In this document: positions 5,676-8,057 of the stretch, one piece after another
Layout of the letters: each line of letters opens with the position of its first letter
How positions within the stretch are numbered: position 1 is the stretch's first letter
Source of the DNA: Sulfurimonas sp.
GTDB lineage: Bacteria > Campylobacterota > Campylobacteria > Campylobacterales > Sulfurimonadaceae
Direction of reading: 5' to 3'
DNA length: 8,057 nucleotides
Assembly (NCBI GenBank): GCA_024762705.1
Contig: JANTGW010000036.1
Location: 1-8,057 of the forward strand
The notes under the pieces: generated by a model
Told to the model about the DNA's origin: nothing
The model's input: only the letters and a program-made list of their open reading frames with translations
Database searches by the model: none
Made by a program: the position numbers and the translations under genes

Positions 5676-6733
5676 TATTTTCTATCTGCTCCGACAGCCT
5701 GTGTTATGTTGTCGTAACCATCTGCTTTTATAAGCTCTATAAGTTCATTGTTTATGCTCATTATCATGTCAGGACCGTGAAATACGAGTCCGCTATAAAT
5801 CTGAACAAGAGAAGCACCTGCTTTTATACGTTTGTATGCTTCGTGTGCAGAGTCAATCCCACCGACAGAGATGAGAATCGTTTTGCCATAGAGTTCTTTG
5901 GCAACAGCTTCAAAGATTTTAAAACTTTTTTCTTTTAAAACTGCACCACTGAGTCCGCCTATGTCTTTTGGGTGTTTGACGAGCGAGTAGTCTATGGTAG
6001 TGTTGGTAGCTATGATACCGTCTGCACCATGTTCAACTGCCATTGTAGTTAGACTTACAGCATCCTCAACTTCCATATCAGGAGCTATTTTTAATAAAAT
6101 TGGGGTTGAAGTTAGTTTTTTTGCCTGAGAAAACAGGTTTTTAATAAATTCTTCATTTTGCAAATCCCGAAGTCCCGGTGTGTTAGGAGAAGAGATGTTG
6201 ATAACAAAATAATCACCCAGCCCATCAAAGGCTTTAATAAGGTGTATATAATCATTGATAGCCTCATTTTCAGGCGTGATTTTATTTTTTCCGATATTAA
6301 CACCGATAGGTGTAGTAAACGGATAACGCTTTTTTAGGCGCTTAACAACTTTGTAGGCACCGTCATTGTTAAAACCCATAGCATTTTGAATACTCTGTTC
6401 ATCTATATGACGAAACATTCTAGGTTTTGGATTTCCGGGCTGAGGTTTAGGTGTGACTGTTCCTATTTCAGTAAAACCAAATCCCAGAATCTGCATTCCG
6501 CGTATCATCGTTGCGTTTTTATCAAATCCTGCACCAAGTCCTACAGGGTTTAAAAAAGTACGTCCAAAGATTTCCTGTCTTAAAGATGCATCATTGACAA
6601 AATGAGATTCTAGAAAAGGGTTAAAAGGGATCTGACAAATATTTGGAATTCTTAAAACAAACTCAGCAATATGGTGAGCAGTTTCCGGTTCAAACTTGAA
6701 TAGTAAAGGTTTTATAGATTCATAATTTAGCAT
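5675..6733 (-). CDS. pyrD: Dihydroorotate dehydrogenase (quinone), class 2
   Basis: Oxidises dihydroorotate to orotate in pyrimidine synthesis and passes electrons through FMN to membrane quinone. At 352 residues it has full class-2 length, including the N-terminal extension (about 1-40: MLNYESIKPLLFKFEPETAH) that forms the quinone tunnel and membrane contact. FMN-barrel motifs are GLGAGFDKNA with K72, EIGTVTPKPQPGNPKPR (89-105), NAMGFNNDG (117-125), LLKIAPD with K215, IATNTT (241-246) and SVGGI (289-293). The catalytic base is S182 in NISSPNTPG, where class 1 enzymes have cysteine. The ATG at 6733 has GTGGAC a few bases upstream. The gene has its own -10 box in the gap after the GGDEF-EAL gene and is the first gene of a pyrD-protease transcript. 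Confidence 0.97.
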   Translation of the reverse strand: MLNYESIKPLLFKFEPETAHHIAEFVLRIPNICQIPFNPFLESHFVNDASLRQEIFGRTFLNPVGLGAGFDKNATMIRGMQILGFGFTEIGTVTPKPQPGNPKPRMFRHIDEQSIQNAMGFNNDGAYKVVKRLKKRYPFTTPIGVNIGKNKITPENEAINDYIHLIKAFDGLGDYFVINISSPNTPGLRDLQNEEFIKNLFSQAKKLTSTPILLKIAPDMEVEDAVSLTTMAVEHGADGIIATNTTIDYSLVKHPKDIGGLSGAVLKEKSFKIFEAVAKELYGKTILISVGGIDSAHEAYKRIKAGASLVQIYSGLVFHGPDMIMSINNELIELIKADGYDNITQAVGADRK

Positions 6734-6760
6734 AATTGTCCACTTGAATAAAATTAGTAG

Positions 6761-6766
6761 ATTATA
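6761..6766 (-). promoter_or_regulatory. Predicted -10 box of the pyrD-protease operon
   Basis: Reads TATAAT on the minus strand, in context TTGAGTATAATCTAC. It lies 27 bases upstream of the pyrD start and immediately after the stop codon of the upstream GGDEF-EAL gene. No -35 hexamer is evident. It allows pyrD to be expressed independently of the signalling gene, although read-through is also possible because no terminator separates them. Confidence 0.5.
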
Positions 6767-6767
6767 C

Positions 6768-8057
6768 TCAATTTAAGATAAATAACTCCTCAAACTCTTT
6801 TGCTAAAATCGGTTTAGAGTAAAGGTAACCTTGGTACAAATCACAGTTGATTTCTTTAAGGAGTCTGAGTTGTTCTTCTGTTTCGACACCCTCAGCCACC
6901 ACATTAAGTTCTAAGTCTTCGGCAATACCTATAATCATGTTTACGAAAGTTAAATCATCTTTAGTGTACAAATTGTCTATAAAAGTTTTATCTATTTTTA
7001 GTGTATCGAAAGGAATGTCTTTGAGGTATGATAAAGAGGAATACCCGGTACCAAAATCATCTAAAGAGAGTGAAATTCCAAGTTTTTTTATAGACTTAAT
7101 AACATTAAGCCTTTCCTGGAAGTCATCAATTAGTACCGACTCTGTCAATTCTATATCAAGTTTTTTTCTATCTATGCCTTGTGTATAGTTTTCTATTTTT
7201 TGTAAAAGTTTGGGGTCTTTAAATTGTATGCCAGAGAGGTTTATAGATACTTTTAGATTTTTAAGAACAGTCTGTTCCCATTTTTGTATCTGAGACACTG
7301 CTTCTTGTATGATCCATTCTCCAAGCGGAATAATACTCATGTTGTCTTCTGCAATACTAATGAATTTATCGGGAGTAATGAGTCCTTCAATAGGGTCAAT
7401 AAGCCTTATAAGAGCTTCGCACCCTACTATTTTATTTGTTCTTATATCTACTTTTGGTTGATAATAAAGTTTAAAATAGTCATTTATAAGAGCATTTTTA
7501 ATGATTCTTTGTATTTTAATTCTTTCTTGGACTGCTTTATTGATTGCAGTTGTAAAAAACTGAAAGTTGTTTTTACCGAGTTCTTTTGATTTGTACATTG
7601 CTATATCTGCATTTTTGAGCAGCATTTGCACATTATTACCATCTTTAGGATAAATTGCTATACCCATACTTGCAGTAATCTGATAGTCTTCATTGTCAAT
7701 TTTAAAAGGTGCTGACAACTTTTCTTTTAATCTCTGTGCCATTTCTGTAATTTTATTTTCATCTTTAAATTCTGGTAATACAATAACAAATTCGTCCCCG
7801 CCCAAGCGTGATACGATATCATCATTTCTTGTTATTTTTAAAAGAATATTAGAAATATGCAGGAGTATTTTGTCTCCAAATTCATGTCCTTTTGAGTCAT
7901 TGATATTTTTAAAGTTATCCAAATCCAAAAAGATAAGGGCAAACTCACCCTTATCTCTTTTTCCTTTTGAAATAAGCCAGTTAAGTTTTTCTGTAAGACT
8001 AATCCTATTATATAAACCACTTAAAGAGTCTTTGGTAGAGAGGTTGTAAAGTTCTTT
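6768..8057 (-). CDS. GGDEF-EAL cyclic-di-GMP signalling protein (N-terminus outside window)
   Basis: Dual-domain enzyme for making and breaking cyclic di-GMP, the second messenger for biofilm and motility. The frame is open to the right window edge, so 429 residues are visible and the sensor part is missing. Residue numbers count from the edge. The GGDEF domain begins with DSLSGLYNR (10-18), continues with FLDLDNFKNIND (43-54), and has an intact GGDEF at 86-90. An RxxD inhibitory site, RNDD (77-80), lies five residues before it. The EAL domain has EALIR (214-218), INLSG, ELTES, the metal-binding DDFGTGYSS (333-341), LKIDK with K354, AEGVE (388-392) and QGYLYSKP. Both catalytic sites thus look complete, so cyclase, phosphodiesterase or both are possible. 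The TTG at 7928 that could be read as a start is inside the GGDEF fold and is not the start. Stop is TGA, 34 bases before pyrD; the functional link to pyrD is none that I can see. Confidence 0.94.
   Translation of the reverse strand, partial: KELYNLSTKDSLSGLYNRISLTEKLNWLISKGKRDKGEFALIFLDLDNFKNINDSKGHEFGDKILLHISNILLKITRNDDIVSRLGGDEFVIVLPEFKDENKITEMAQRLKEKLSAPFKIDNEDYQITASMGIAIYPKDGNNVQMLLKNADIAMYKSKELGKNNFQFFTTAINKAVQERIKIQRIIKNALINDYFKLYYQPKVDIRTNKIVGCEALIRLIDPIEGLITPDKFISIAEDNMSIIPLGEWIIQEAVSQIQKWEQTVLKNLKVSINLSGIQFKDPKLLQKIENYTQGIDRKKLDIELTESVLIDDFQERLNVIKSIKKLGISLSLDDFGTGYSSLSYLKDIPFDTLKIDKTFIDNLYTKDDLTFVNMIIGIAEDLELNVVAEGVETEEQLRLLKEINCDLYQGYLYSKPILAKEFEELFILN

Noticed and set aside
7926..7928. 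TTG as the start codon of the GGDEF-EAL gene
   Set aside because: The frame stays open to the window edge and the 43 upstream codons encode the start of the GGDEF fold (DSLSGLYNR), so the TTG is an internal leucine of FLDLDNF.
7693..8049. Plus-strand open frame of 118 codons opposite the GGDEF domain
   Set aside because: The minus strand encodes an unambiguous GGDEF domain through this region; the plus frame is low-complexity Ser/Leu-rich shadow.
1..8057. tRNA, rRNA, riboswitch or CRISPR structures
   Set aside because: Intergenic gaps are 3-133 bases and none holds a cloverleaf, regularly spaced repeats or a recognisable riboswitch core.

Overview
The window looks like chromosomal DNA of a Campylobacterota (Epsilonproteobacteria) species, most likely a free-living Sulfurimonas-type organism. 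The DNA is AT-rich and the genes are tightly packed, with promoters that show a TATAAT -10 box but no clear -35. The block pyrD - M16 protease - dapA - SDR oxidoreductase is, from memory, in the same order as HP1011-HP1014 of Helicobacter pylori and Cj0804-Cj0807 of Campylobacter jejuni. The genus is inferred from gene content, not proven.

Layout from left to right. (1) A D-3-phosphoglycerate dehydrogenase gene (serA) on the + strand is cut at its 5' end by the window edge. (2) Convergent to it, on the - strand, lie a short-chain dehydrogenase resembling enoyl-ACP reductase FabL, and dapA directly upstream of it; the two are 3 bases apart and form an operon. (3) A 133-base divergent control region carries promoters for both directions, a perfect 20-bp palindrome and several short repeats. 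(4) On the + strand is an unrecognised gene for a 336-residue, highly charged, proline-free helical protein. (5) Convergent to it on the - strand are a secreted M16 zinc protease and, overlapping it by one base (TAATG), pyrD for quinone-dependent dihydroorotate dehydrogenase. (6) Just upstream of pyrD, also on the - strand, is a GGDEF-EAL cyclic-di-GMP protein, cut at its N-terminus by the right window edge.

Most of the window is housekeeping: serine, lysine/diaminopimelate and pyrimidine synthesis, probable fatty-acid synthesis, and protein turnover in the periplasm. The unusual part is the helical-protein gene with its control region. It sits in reverse orientation inside a block that is otherwise collinear across the phylum, and so separates dapA-SDR from pyrD-M16. 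Its function cannot be read from sequence. No tRNA, rRNA, CRISPR array, insertion sequence or phage gene was seen, and no stretch over 300 bases lacks a gene.
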